Shown in pieces: positions 7,291 through 14,658 of a stretch of 37,553 nt of DNA. Position numbers and translations under genes: made by a program. The notes beneath the pieces were generated by a model, which did no database searches, was not told the DNA's origin, and saw only the letters and a program-made list of their open reading frames with translations. Numbering within the stretch: the stretch's first letter is position 1; each line of letters opens with the position of its first letter. This DNA is from an uncultured Bdellovibrionales bacterium (lineage in GTDB: Bacteria > Bdellovibrionota > FAC87 > UBA2466), in the NCBI GenBank assembly GCA_937903155.1, contig CALCZU010000123.1, positions 1 to 37,553 of the forward strand. The letters are read 5' to 3'.

Positions 7291-9072
7291 ATGCTGCTCC
7301 AACCAATGGAACAGATACAGGAAAGTATTAAACCGCTTCCGATTTTCTCCGGAACGATCCCCCGCATTCATAAAGAATTTAAGCCGTTCTACAAACACAT
7401 CATCGTTGCGTTTGTTTTAGGCCTTGTGATCGCGGCGATTCAACCGTTAAGTCTCAAACTTTCACAGAATATTTTAGACGAGCTGCAAAAAGGCCAGGCG
7501 CTTTCGCCTGCATTTTTTAAATGGGTTCCGATTTCGCTCATCATCGTCTTCTTAGCGAGTGGGCTTGCGAAATATTTTCACCAGACGGTTCGACGCTACG
7601 TCTCAGAAAGTATTGTCCAAAATTTAAGGCTGCAACTCTTCGAACGCTTTTTAAATTTTCCCCTCTCAGTTTTGGATTCGAAGCGTTCGGGCGAACTTCT
7701 CTCGAGCATTCAAAACGACCTTCAGGCCTTTTCAACAGGCATCGATACGTTTTTCATGTCTTTAAAAGAGCCTTTTACTTTTATCGGACTTTTAGGAATC
7801 GCTTTTTATTACGATTGGCGACTGGCGACTTCCACACTTCTTGCCGCTCCAGTTGTAGCGCTTTTGTTTTCGCGTTCGGGAAGTGCCGTCAAAAGATACA
7901 CTTCAAAAAATCTCGGCCTCTTCGCCGATTTAATGAGCCTGAGCCAAGAGAGCCTTGCAGGAAATCGCATCGTCAAAATTTTCCATCTCGAAAAACCCTT
8001 GGCAGACCGATTTAAAAAGATCCACAACCTTTACTTCAAAACAAATTTCAAATCGATCAAAGTCGAAGAACTCGCAACACCAACCATCGAATTCATCGGA
8101 GCGCTTCTGATGGCGCTGGTGATTCTGTATGGCGGATACCGAATTTCAAACGGCCAACTGACATCTGGCGAGCTCGTTGCTTTTATTCTCGCCCTCGGCT
8201 TGGCCCAAATGCCGATTAAGCAAATGAATAATGCCTATCTCAAAATGAAAACCGCGGACGCTGCAGCCGCTCGGATTTTTCGACTTCTCGATCTCTCTAA
8301 CGAACGCCAAGAATCTGAAGGGCTGAAAAAAATCGAGCAGTTTGAGAAATCGATCGTCTTCGAAAATGTTTCTCTATATTACGGAGACAAGCGCGCACTC
8401 GATTCAGTGTCGTTAGATATCCATAAAGGCCAGTGTGTCGCATTCGTCGGCCACAGCGGAAGCGGAAAAACCAGTCTTGTGAATCTTCTCCCCCGCCTTT
8501 ACGAATTAAGCTCCGGAAATCTTTCAGTCGATGGAACCCCCATCCAAGATCTTGATTTATATGATCTGAGAAAACTCGTCTCGGTTGTGACCCAAGATAC
8601 CTTTTTGTTCCACGATACGATTTACGAAAACATCCGCTACGGAAATCAAAAAGCCTCCCGGCACGATATCGAGCATGCGGCTCGGCAAGCATATTGTTTT
8701 GATTTTATCCAAAACTTACCCATGGGATTTGAAACTGTAATTGGTGATCGAGGCATTTGCCTCTCCGGCGGTGAAAGGCAGAGAGTCGCCATTGCACGCG
8801 CTCTATTAAAAGACGCTCCGATTTTAATTTTGGATGAAGCGACTTCCAATCTCGACAGCCGGTCCGAATCGATTGTGCAAAGAGCAATCGATGAATTAGT
8901 CAAAGGGCGAACGACCCTAATGGTCGCTCACCGTCTCTCAACCATTAAAAAAGCCGACCGCATCTTCGTCATGGACGAAGGAAAAGTACAAGAGGCGGGC
9001 ACTCACGACGAACTTTCCGCACAGCAGGGCCTCTACACAAAATTCTTAGAGCGCCAAAGCCTCGTGACTTGA
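7291..9072 (+). CDS. ABC exporter, MsbA-like lipid/lipid A flippase
   Basis: A fused half-transporter of 593 aa with a six-helix transmembrane domain (residues ~25-320) and a C-terminal ATPase. It carries Walker A GHSGSGKT (387-394), Q-loop VTQDTFLF, signature LSGGERQ (491-497), Walker B ILILDE (511-516) and H-loop H547 in AHRLSTI. It would work as a homodimer, exporting a hydrophobic substrate across the inner membrane. Closest in style is MsbA, the lipid A-core flippase, but other lipid or peptide exporters share this layout, so I give no symbol. The start could be the ATG at 7291 or the in-frame ATG at 7306; neither has a strong ribosome-binding site. It is convergent with the WecA-like gene, 13 nt apart. 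Confidence 0.9.
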   Translation: MLLQPMEQIQESIKPLPIFSGTIPRIHKEFKPFYKHIIVAFVLGLVIAAIQPLSLKLSQNILDELQKGQALSPAFFKWVPISLIIVFLASGLAKYFHQTVRRYVSESIVQNLRLQLFERFLNFPLSVLDSKRSGELLSSIQNDLQAFSTGIDTFFMSLKEPFTFIGLLGIAFYYDWRLATSTLLAAPVVALLFSRSGSAVKRYTSKNLGLFADLMSLSQESLAGNRIVKIFHLEKPLADRFKKIHNLYFKTNFKSIKVEELATPTIEFIGALLMALVILYGGYRISNGQLTSGELVAFILALGLAQMPIKQMNNAYLKMKTADAAAARIFRLLDLSNERQESEGLKKIEQFEKSIVFENVSLYYGDKRALDSVSLDIHKGQCVAFVGHSGSGKTSLVNLLPRLYELSSGNLSVDGTPIQDLDLYDLRKLVSVVTQDTFLFHDTIYENIRYGNQKASRHDIEHAARQAYCFDFIQNLPMGFETVIGDRGICLSGGERQRVAIARALLKDAPILILDEATSNLDSRSESIVQRAIDELVKGRTTLMVAHRLSTIKKADRIFVMDEGKVQEAGTHDELSAQQGLYTKFLERQSLVT

Positions 9073-9085
9073 AAATAATCGCGAT

Positions 9086-10468
9086 TTACTGGACGTAAGA
9101 TTTTCGGATTTCGGGAGGAAGGCGGTAGTGGGCAATTTTTACGAACTCGCCTTGCTCGATGACTAAATTGGTTTTGACCGTTTCAGTTTGAAATACGAGA
9201 TCCAAGCGGTTTGAAACGAGTTTCAGACGTTCGGGCAAAGTTTTTAAGGTAATAAAAAGAGTGTCTGGCTCTTCGAGGTAACACAGGTCCGAGACTCTGA
9301 TTTCAGCATTGATCTTCGCTTCAAGTCTTGCCAAGACATGGAAAGGTAAAACAGATCCATCTGGGCGCCGCACCTGGTACTTCAAGAAATACACCGTATC
9401 GCCATTATCGAGCATTTGGAAATAAGACTGCAAGCGCCGCTTCGTCGCTTTTTCAACTAAAACGATCAAGGTTGATACGATGGCAACAAAACAAATAAGT
9501 ACAACGATTGTCAGCGCCGGACTTTTTCGCGCGCCTTCCGTTAAAAAGATGGCGTACGCTGTGACCATGGACGAAAGCTGGATTAATCCAAAAGCTAAAA
9601 GTACGTATCTTAAAAGCAAACTCGTTTGCACTAAGCGATGATGCAAATGTCCTTTGTCGGGTTGGAAAGGCGAACGTCTTGTCAAAACACGAGTTACAAT
9701 GACCGTAATCGCGTCGGCAATGGGAACAATGAAGCAGAGGCCAGAAAGAGAAATTCGAGAGACTGCGTTGTCAGTATCAATCGGTAGCGAAAGATGCATG
9801 ACTCCTAAGACGTAAGCAAAGAAGTAACTTCCAATGTTTCCCAAAAACCCTTTTCGCTTCACGACATTCAAATAAAGAAACGGGATCAACATTCCCGCTA
9901 AGAGAAGCGAGTACAGTAAGTAAGGATAAGCTTCGATGTGATTGTGAGAAAAAAGTGTATACCCGACAGCCCCCGTCAGAAGAACGACGCCCGCAAGACC
10001 ATCAATTCCGTCTACGAAGTTGATCGCGTTAATCAGTCCTAGGATAAAAAAGATCGCAAGGAAAGTTCCGAGCGGACCATACTTCACGCTCATCGCTTCG
10101 TGGATATTGGGATCAAAAAGAACAACTGACACCACACAAATAATTTGAAAGCCCAATTTATCAAGCGCGGGGACCGGACGGCGATCGTCGAAATATCCCA
10201 TCACAGCCATAATAAAGGCCATCGTGACAAACCAAGGGCTCACATGAAGGTACTTCCAAGCGACGGTGAAATAGATGAGCGATAAGAAAATCAAACTGTG
10301 ACCCACAATCGGAGTCTGTTGATCTGCAACGCCTCTTGCTTTAGGCCAATCAATCCATCCCCAGCGAGGCGCAATTTTAATATTGAATAGAATGACAGGC
10401 GTCGCCATACACACGCCTAGCGAGATAAAAAGAAGAGATTCAAATAAGAATGTGACTGGAATTTCCAT
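9086..10468 (-). CDS. WecA/MraY-family polyprenyl-phosphate sugar-1-phosphate transferase with altered motif
   Basis: A membrane protein of ~10-11 helices (residues 1-340) that in this family transfers a HexNAc-1-phosphate from UDP-sugar to undecaprenyl phosphate, starting O-antigen or similar glycans. Visible motifs are DD at 94-95 (GYFDDRRP), NAINFVDGIDGLAG and the nucleotide-sugar motif PDKGHLHHRL. Two positions deviate: the usual GDxGS reads GNIGS (N211 in place of the conserved Asp), and the usual PxxGG reads PIVGH. The last ~100 residues are an extra soluble cytoplasmic domain of unknown function. Start ATG at 10468. A TATAAT box (rev. comp. of 10542-10547) followed by a palindrome lies upstream. 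Activity as a classical transferase is uncertain because of N211. Confidence 0.85.
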   Translation of the reverse strand: MEIPVTFLFESLLFISLGVCMATPVILFNIKIAPRWGWIDWPKARGVADQQTPIVGHSLIFLSLIYFTVAWKYLHVSPWFVTMAFIMAVMGYFDDRRPVPALDKLGFQIICVVSVVLFDPNIHEAMSVKYGPLGTFLAIFFILGLINAINFVDGIDGLAGVVLLTGAVGYTLFSHNHIEAYPYLLYSLLLAGMLIPFLYLNVVKRKGFLGNIGSYFFAYVLGVMHLSLPIDTDNAVSRISLSGLCFIVPIADAITVIVTRVLTRRSPFQPDKGHLHHRLVQTSLLLRYVLLAFGLIQLSSMVTAYAIFLTEGARKSPALTIVVLICFVAIVSTLIVLVEKATKRRLQSYFQMLDNGDTVYFLKYQVRRPDGSVLPFHVLARLEAKINAEIRVSDLCYLEEPDTLFITLKTLPERLKLVSNRLDLVFQTETVKTNLVIEQGEFVKIAHYRLPPEIRKSYVQ

Positions 10469-10525
10469 TAAAAGTTAGTTTACGGACCGGCTTGTCTTTT
10501 TATTCGGCGAAAAAGAGGCTAAACT

Positions 10526-10552
10526 TGAAGATATCTTCACAATTATAAATTG
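10526..10552. promoter_or_regulatory. Tandem palindromes with TATAAT in the divergent WecA-like / carbamoyltransferase region
   Basis: TGAAGATATCTTCA (10526-10539) is a perfect 14-bp palindrome. It is directly followed by CAATTATAAATTG (10540-10552), a 5-bp inverted repeat around ATA. Read leftward, the second contains a perfect TATAAT (rev. comp. of 10542-10547) whose predicted start (~10535) lies inside the first palindrome. This looks like a repressor operator over the leftward promoter. No good -35 hexamer is visible for either direction. The rest of the 10469-10679 gap has no further recognised site except AGGAG before the 10680 start. Confidence 0.45.
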
Positions 10553-10679
10553 AATTGGTAGTGCGTTCATAAATAAATCGGTAATGCAGCTCGTTGATTT
10601 ACCGAGCATCGCGTTACAAACCCTTCCTTCTGAAATTTTCTATGGGTTCTCGATATCCATCCGATAAGGAGCTTGCCGC

Positions 10680-12419
10680 ATGAAAAAACTCCCAACCATC
10701 GTCCTGGGCCTCTCCTATGGCCATGGGGATTCTGCCGCTGCGATCATCGTCGACGGAAAACTCGTTGCTGCCGCTGAGGAAGAACGTTTTACGCGCGTCA
10801 AACATGACGCGGGTTTTCCTTTTAAAGCGATCGAGTATTGCTTTAATCACACCTGTATTACTGCAGCTCAAGTGCACACCGTTGCGATTCCGTCCGATCC
10901 CTCCGTCGCATTTTGGAAAAAATTGGGCCTTGTCGCCGCTCACCCAAAACTTTTGAAGATGAAATTCGGAAATGCGACTCACAAAAAAATTCATTTGAAG
11001 AGCACGCTAGAAAGTATCGGACTCGGACGCGCTAAAGTCTTAAAAGTCGAACACCACCTTGCCCATATGATGAGTTCGCGAATTCTAACCAAGGGGACAG
11101 ACGGCGCACTTCTCTCTTTGGATGGGCTCGGTGATTTTGTTTCTGCCGCTTCCGGAAGAATTAAAGATCATCAAGTCGAAGTGATCGACCGGGTGTATTT
11201 CCCCCACTCTTTGGGATTTTTTTACACCGCGATGACTCACTATCTGGGGTTTCCTTATTTCGGTGATGAATTTAAGCTCATGGGACTTTCGAGTTTTGGG
11301 AAACCAAAATATCTCGAAGAAATGCGCTCGCTCATTCGCACCGACGAAAAATTCGGTTTTAAATTGAATCTCGAAGCGTTTCCCCTTCTCAGACAACCTC
11401 TCGTCTTCGGTGTGGAAGACTCTAAACCGGTCATCCAACCTTTTTACAATCCCAATTTCATCACTCAGCTGACAGGCATTCGCCCGCGAAAGAAAAAAGA
11501 AGACGTCACAAAAATTCACGAAGACTTTGCAAAGTCGGTTCAAGCGCGTTTTGAAGAAGTTGCAAATCATTTGCTCGTGCAACTTTACGAAGAAGTGAAA
11601 TCGGAGACCCTACTTTTGTCCGGAGGTTGTGCGCACAACAGCGTGTGGGTGGGAAAAATACCTGAGTCTTCCCCTTTTAAAAGGATTCTGGTCGCGCCTG
11701 CGTCCCAGGATTCCGGTACGGCCGTCGGAGCCGCCGCGTTTGCCGCTCGGACATCAGTCACGATGGATTCGCAACATTCAGCACTCTTGGGACCCGATAC
11801 TTCCGTCACTCCCAAAGAGTATAATGGATTGGAATCGCGAGAAATTTCTCAAGACAAAAAGCTCATTGCATTTATGGTGGATGAACTTTCCAAAGGAAAA
11901 ATTATTGGTTTGATGAGAGGCCGAATGGAATTTGGACCTCGAGCCCTTGGAAGTCGCAGCATCCTCGCCGATCCGAGACAGAAAGATATGAAGGATCGAA
12001 TCAATGCCTCTGTAAAACATCGAGAGAGTTTCAGACCTTTCGCTGCGTCCGTCTTACACGAATGCCAAGAAGAGTGGTTTAAGAATAGTTTCTACGCGCC
12101 GACGATGGAGGCTGTCTTCGAAGTTAAAGCCTCGATGAAAAATAAAATTCCGGCGGTCGTACATGCCGATCAAACTTGCCGCATTCAAAGCGTCACGAAA
12201 GACAATCAAACTTTCTTCTGGCAGCTCTTAGATGCGTTTAAAACGAAGACCGGCGTTCCGATGCTTTTAAATACTTCATTTAATGATTCCGAACCCGTCG
12301 TGTGTACGGCTGAGGACGCTCTGAGATGTTTTAAAAATTGCGGAATAGATCTGCTCGTCATCGGAAATACAGTTTTCGAAAAGAAGGTCGCTGCGATCAC
12401 TCAGAAAAAAGTCGCGTAA
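10680..12419 (+). CDS. Carbamoyltransferase, NodU/CmcH family
   Basis: A 579-aa protein matching the NodU/CmcH/TobZ family, which transfers a carbamoyl group from carbamoyl phosphate (via an adenylate) to a hydroxyl of a sugar or antibiotic scaffold. The N-terminal Kae1-like domain shows GLSYGHGDSAAAIIVDG, the conserved EEERFTR and the metal-binding HHLAHMMSS. LSGGCAHNSVWVGKI continues the fold. The C-terminal YrdC-like domain begins at RGRMEFGPRALGSRSILADPR, the family's most conserved signature. AGGAG at 10666-10671 supports the ATG at 10680. Its position next to a WecA-like transferase and a lipid exporter suggests it decorates an envelope glycan, but the acceptor cannot be read from sequence. 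Confidence 0.92.
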   Translation: MKKLPTIVLGLSYGHGDSAAAIIVDGKLVAAAEEERFTRVKHDAGFPFKAIEYCFNHTCITAAQVHTVAIPSDPSVAFWKKLGLVAAHPKLLKMKFGNATHKKIHLKSTLESIGLGRAKVLKVEHHLAHMMSSRILTKGTDGALLSLDGLGDFVSAASGRIKDHQVEVIDRVYFPHSLGFFYTAMTHYLGFPYFGDEFKLMGLSSFGKPKYLEEMRSLIRTDEKFGFKLNLEAFPLLRQPLVFGVEDSKPVIQPFYNPNFITQLTGIRPRKKKEDVTKIHEDFAKSVQARFEEVANHLLVQLYEEVKSETLLLSGGCAHNSVWVGKIPESSPFKRILVAPASQDSGTAVGAAAFAARTSVTMDSQHSALLGPDTSVTPKEYNGLESREISQDKKLIAFMVDELSKGKIIGLMRGRMEFGPRALGSRSILADPRQKDMKDRINASVKHRESFRPFAASVLHECQEEWFKNSFYAPTMEAVFEVKASMKNKIPAVVHADQTCRIQSVTKDNQTFFWQLLDAFKTKTGVPMLLNTSFNDSEPVVCTAEDALRCFKNCGIDLLVIGNTVFEKKVAAITQKKVA

Positions 12420-12490
12420 ACTCGAGCTCTGCACAATCCACTTGCCCTTTCCAAAAGCCCATGTCAAAAAAAGGCTCTGGGAGGGTAAAA

Positions 12491-12823
12491 ATGAAAAAAC
12501 TAGTTATCTTGGCACTATCTTTGGGTCTGTTCCTAACAACAGGGGTTGCTAAAGCAATCGAAGACGACTCCAATCTCAACAATGACATCGGTGGCCTTTT
12601 AGAAGAAGGCGGTAAATTAACCAACGACGCTTGGTTAAATCCGTATGCCTATGGAAGAGTTTGGGTTTGTAATTCGGCTTACCGCGGTCCCTTCGGTTTT
12701 GGGAACTACTACGGCTGGGCTTACAACGCCAACGCCGCTGCAGCCAACGCGCTCATTGTTTGTCGCAACTACAACATCAATGATCCGTACAACTGCTACG
12801 TCACCAACTGCTATATTCGATAA
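12491..12823 (+). CDS. Small secreted Cys-containing protein, 110 aa
   Basis: Clear Sec signal peptide MKKLVILALSLGLFLTTGVAKA with cleavage after AKA (~22). The mature ~88 residues are rich in Tyr, Asn and Ala and contain four Cys (WVCNS, LIVCRN, YNCY, TNCY), likely forming two disulphides. The segment GWAYNANAAAANALIVC loosely resembles DUF4189-type repeats (aromatic/Ala stretch then Cys), but I am not confident of that match. The ribosome-binding site GGAGGG (12479-12485) is strong. It ends 16 nt before the dispersed repeat at 12839, and no promoter is evident in the 70 nt after the carbamoyltransferase gene, so it may be co-transcribed with it. Confidence 0.75.
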   Translation: MKKLVILALSLGLFLTTGVAKAIEDDSNLNNDIGGLLEEGGKLTNDAWLNPYAYGRVWVCNSAYRGPFGFGNYYGWAYNANAAAANALIVCRNYNINDPYNCYVTNCYIR

Positions 12824-12838
12824 AATGAGGTGCTAGCC

Positions 12839-12969
12839 CGTCATTGCGAGGAGCCGCAGGCGACGAAGCAATCTCGATGTACTCGAGAAGAACGTCCTTT
12901 TGCAGCGAGATTGCTTCCGTCTCCGCTCTGCTGCGCCGGACCAGTCGTGGCTTCGTTCCTCGCAATGAC
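12839..12969. repeat. Dispersed inverted-repeat element
   Basis: The left arm CGTCATTGCGAGGAGC...GAAGCAATCTCG (12839-12876) and an imperfect right arm (12905-12969, CGAGATTGCTTC...TCCTCGCAATGAC) pair with a large insertion in the right arm. Bases 12861-12893 are exactly the reverse complement of 4582-4614. The element lies between the convergent 12491-12823 and TPR genes. Confidence 0.85.
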
Positions 12970-12985
12970 TACTTTCTACCAAATT

Positions 12986-13366
12986 TCAATAGTAATCGAT
13001 TTCGATTCCGGATTCTTTTAAGAGCGGTGCTGCTGCTTTATTGTCTGGGAAGATCTTGCGTGCATCAGCGTCTCTCTTTAAGTGGACGAGGCACGCGTAA
13101 CTCCACACCTTCGCTTCTTCTGTTTGAAATAGTTTTTCAAACGCCTCAAAGCATCTTAAGGCCGCTTCGAATTTCTTTGTGAAGAAGAGGCACTCTCCCA
13201 TTTTTTTCAAAGCTTCGCGATTACCGATCTCTTTTTCTAAGACAGATTTGTAAACTTCTATCGCCTCGTCATACTTTTTCTGCCGCGAAAAAAAATCCGC
13301 GCTAATTAAAAGTTTTTCTATCGGACTTTTTTGTAGAGGCACAAATTCTTTAAAGGAAGAGGTCAT
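12986..13366 (-). CDS. TPR-repeat protein, 126 aa
   Basis: A soluble helical protein with about three tetratricopeptide units: ISADFFSRQKKYDEAIEVYK, LKKMGECLFFTKKFEAALRC and VWSYACLVHLKRDADARKIF. TPR domains mediate protein-protein contacts, and the partner is unknown. The ATG at 13366 is preferred over an upstream in-frame start at 13423. TATAAT (rev. comp. of 13374-13379) lies only 7 nt before it and there is no Shine-Dalgarno, which fits a leaderless transcript. It is divergent from the sigma-54-driven gene at 13466 and shares a 100-nt intergenic region with it. Confidence 0.8.
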   Translation of the reverse strand: MTSSFKEFVPLQKSPIEKLLISADFFSRQKKYDEAIEVYKSVLEKEIGNREALKKMGECLFFTKKFEAALRCFEAFEKLFQTEEAKVWSYACLVHLKRDADARKIFPDNKAAAPLLKESGIEIDYY

Positions 13367-13373
13367 AAATTTG

Positions 13374-13379
13374 ATTATA
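13374..13379 (-). promoter_or_regulatory. Perfect -10 box 7 nt before the TPR gene start
   Basis: On the minus strand this reads TATAAT. No good -35 is present at 16-18 nt. The transcript would begin at or within a few bases of the ATG at 13366. Confidence 0.4.
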
Positions 13380-13415
13380 ACAGAGTCATCTATACGAGGC
13401 CTGCCGCAGTGTCTT

Positions 13416-13431
13416 AGGCACACTCATTGCT
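13416..13431 (+). promoter_or_regulatory. Sigma-54 (-24/-12) promoter for the 13466 gene
   Basis: AGGCACACTCATTGCT matches TGGCAYRNNNNTTGCW at 11 of 12 constrained positions; only the first T differs. GG (13417-13418) and GC (13429-13430) are 10 nt apart. The predicted start is ~13442, leaving a 24-nt leader that contains AGGAGA before the ATG at 13466. Confidence 0.65.
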
Positions 13432-13465
13432 TGTACTTATGAAAGACTATTAGCAAGGAGATAAA

Positions 13466-13822
13466 ATGAACAAAGTAGCAGAATTCACGAAAAACATTGT
13501 CGATAACACGGAACATAAAGAGGGCCCTGTTGCAAAAGCCATCGAGCAGCAAACAGCTAAGCTCCCTTCGGACACGTTCTTATGGCTGGCCGTTGGGTCT
13601 ATGGTGGCATCCGCTGCATTGCAAGTCTCAGGTAAAAAGAATTTGAGCACTTTTGTGGGTCAATGGGCTCCAGCGCTTCTGATTTTGGGACTTTATAATA
13701 AGCTCGTGAAGCTCGAAGGCTCCGATCGCACAGAGACCTCTCAAGCGGATACTGAATATCTCGAAGGCCGTTCGAGAACCGAAAAACCCGAACTGGCTGC
13801 AGCGACACGAACTCATCACTGA
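13466..13822 (+). CDS. Small inner-membrane protein, 118 aa
   Basis: A polar N-terminal helix (1-35) is followed by two hydrophobic segments, ~LWLAVGSMVASAALQV (39-54) and ~FVGQWAPALLILGLYNKLV (63-81). These form a helical hairpin, and a hydrophilic Thr/Glu/Arg-rich tail follows. I recognise no named family. The strong ribosome-binding site AGGAGA and a near-perfect sigma-54 promoter 34 nt upstream suggest induced expression. The secreted protein gene at 13832 follows its stop by 9 nt and is probably co-transcribed. Confidence 0.75.
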   Translation: MNKVAEFTKNIVDNTEHKEGPVAKAIEQQTAKLPSDTFLWLAVGSMVASAALQVSGKKNLSTFVGQWAPALLILGLYNKLVKLEGSDRTETSQADTEYLEGRSRTEKPELAAATRTHH

Positions 13823-13831
13823 GGGGTACGC

Positions 13832-14086
13832 ATGAAAGAAATAACTCTTCTCACCGCAGTGCTGTTTTGCCTTTCGATTTTAAGTTTTGCCGAAAGCGGA
13901 GGAGCCATTAGTGATCCCAACCCTAACGCGATTGGATCAGGCACTTCGAAGACCACAAAACGGAGTAAATCAGAAGGTGCCGTGAGCCCGAATAGCGAAA
14001 AGGAAGAAAATACCGTCGCTACGAAAAAAAAGATGCGGAATCGACCTGCGGAAGGAACGAAGGTCGAACCCGATCCCACTGAATAA
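13832..14086 (+). CDS. Small secreted, disordered protein, 84 aa
   Basis: The signal peptide MKEITLLTAVLFCLSILSFA (cleavage ~20) is followed by ~64 residues of low-complexity Ser/Gly/Pro/Lys/Glu sequence predicted to be disordered (DPNPNAIGSGTSKTTKRSKS, ending KVEPDPTE). The composition and layout strongly resemble the secreted protein at 34675-34983, which also has a sigma-54 promoter. It starts 9 nt after the 13466 gene's stop, with GAGGGG upstream, so it should share that gene's sigma-54 promoter. A strong hairpin follows at 14102-14135. Confidence 0.7.
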   Translation: MKEITLLTAVLFCLSILSFAESGGAISDPNPNAIGSGTSKTTKRSKSEGAVSPNSEKEENTVATKKKMRNRPAEGTKVEPDPTE

Positions 14087-14101
14087 GCTTGTTTCCCTCC
14101 G

Positions 14102-14135
14102 CTCGCAGTGACACTGTTTTCAGAGTCACTGCGAG
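14102..14135 (+). terminator. Hairpin 3' of the 13832 gene; repeat-derived terminator
   Basis: CTCGCAGTGAC (14102-14112) pairs perfectly with GTCACTGCGAG (14125-14135), with CTG/CAG extending into a TTTT loop. It is followed by TGCGTTTTAT. The arms resemble a diverged CGCTCGCAATGACG end of the dispersed repeat, suggesting a repeat remnant used as a terminator. The U-tract is short. Confidence 0.5.
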
Positions 14136-14170
14136 TGCGTTTTATGCACTGCAACTTCCCACATGGTTGG

Positions 14171-14199
14171 TTGACTTGCTTTTAGGCCGAATCTAGACT
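14171..14199 (+). promoter_or_regulatory. Sigma-70-type promoter for the 14213 ORF
   Basis: TTGACT (14171-14176), a 17-nt spacer and TAGACT (14194-14199). The predicted start is ~14206, about 7 nt before the ATG at 14213. The same TAGACT -10 form occurs before the cysteine dioxygenase gene. Confidence 0.5.
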
Positions 14200-14212
14200 C
14201 GAAACTCATTTT

Positions 14213-14560
14213 ATGAAGAAATATTTTCACAAGAGAACATTCGTGCTGAATCTGTTTGTTCTGCTCTGTGTTTTTGTGAATCTCACAAGCACTCAGGTTC
14301 GCTTTACCGTCGAAAATTTCAAAGGTGATAGTGGCCATCGCAACAGCCAACCTCGACTGTTCAGTGGTTATGCTGAAAGTGTTCTGTCTCTTTCGGACTC
14401 ATCTGGAGTCAAACTTCCTATTCGCTCGCTTCTCTCTTTAATTTCTTATTCGATCCATATAATCGAAACCCCTTCTAGGATCTCCGCTCGTTTTTACGGG
14501 CGAATCGGCCAAGCCACTGGAACTGTGATGCATCAGGTGTCCTGGCCGCTTCTTTGTTGA
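14213..14560 (+). CDS. Possible secreted protein, 115 aa
   Basis: Weakly supported. The first ~28 residues (MKKYFHKRTFVLNLFVLLCV then FVNLTSTQ) make a plausible signal peptide or anchor. The remainder (Ser/Arg/Ile-rich) shows no recognisable domain and could be partly fortuitous. Support for transcription comes from a TTGACT-17-TAGACT promoter just upstream. No Shine-Dalgarno is visible, which would fit a near-leaderless mRNA. A 7-bp inverted repeat (TTGATTG at 14557-14563 / CAATCAA at 14582-14588) spans its stop but has no U-tract. Confidence 0.4.
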   Translation: MKKYFHKRTFVLNLFVLLCVFVNLTSTQVRFTVENFKGDSGHRNSQPRLFSGYAESVLSLSDSSGVKLPIRSLLSLISYSIHIIETPSRISARFYGRIGQATGTVMHQVSWPLLC

Positions 14561-14658
14561 TTGTCTGAAATTAAATTATTGCAATCAAGATCGATGTCCT
14601 AAAAGTGACATGAAAACCAGAGGTCTAGAAAAGATCAACGTAAAGGGTAACCCGAAGT

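Noticed and set aside
10614..12020. Several 80-165-codon frames antisense to the carbamoyltransferase gene
   Set aside because: Shadows of a well-supported coding sequence; no signal, domain or ribosome-binding site.
12830..13182. Open frames crossing the dispersed repeat at 12839-12969
   Set aside because: The translations are repeat-derived and antisense to the TPR gene.
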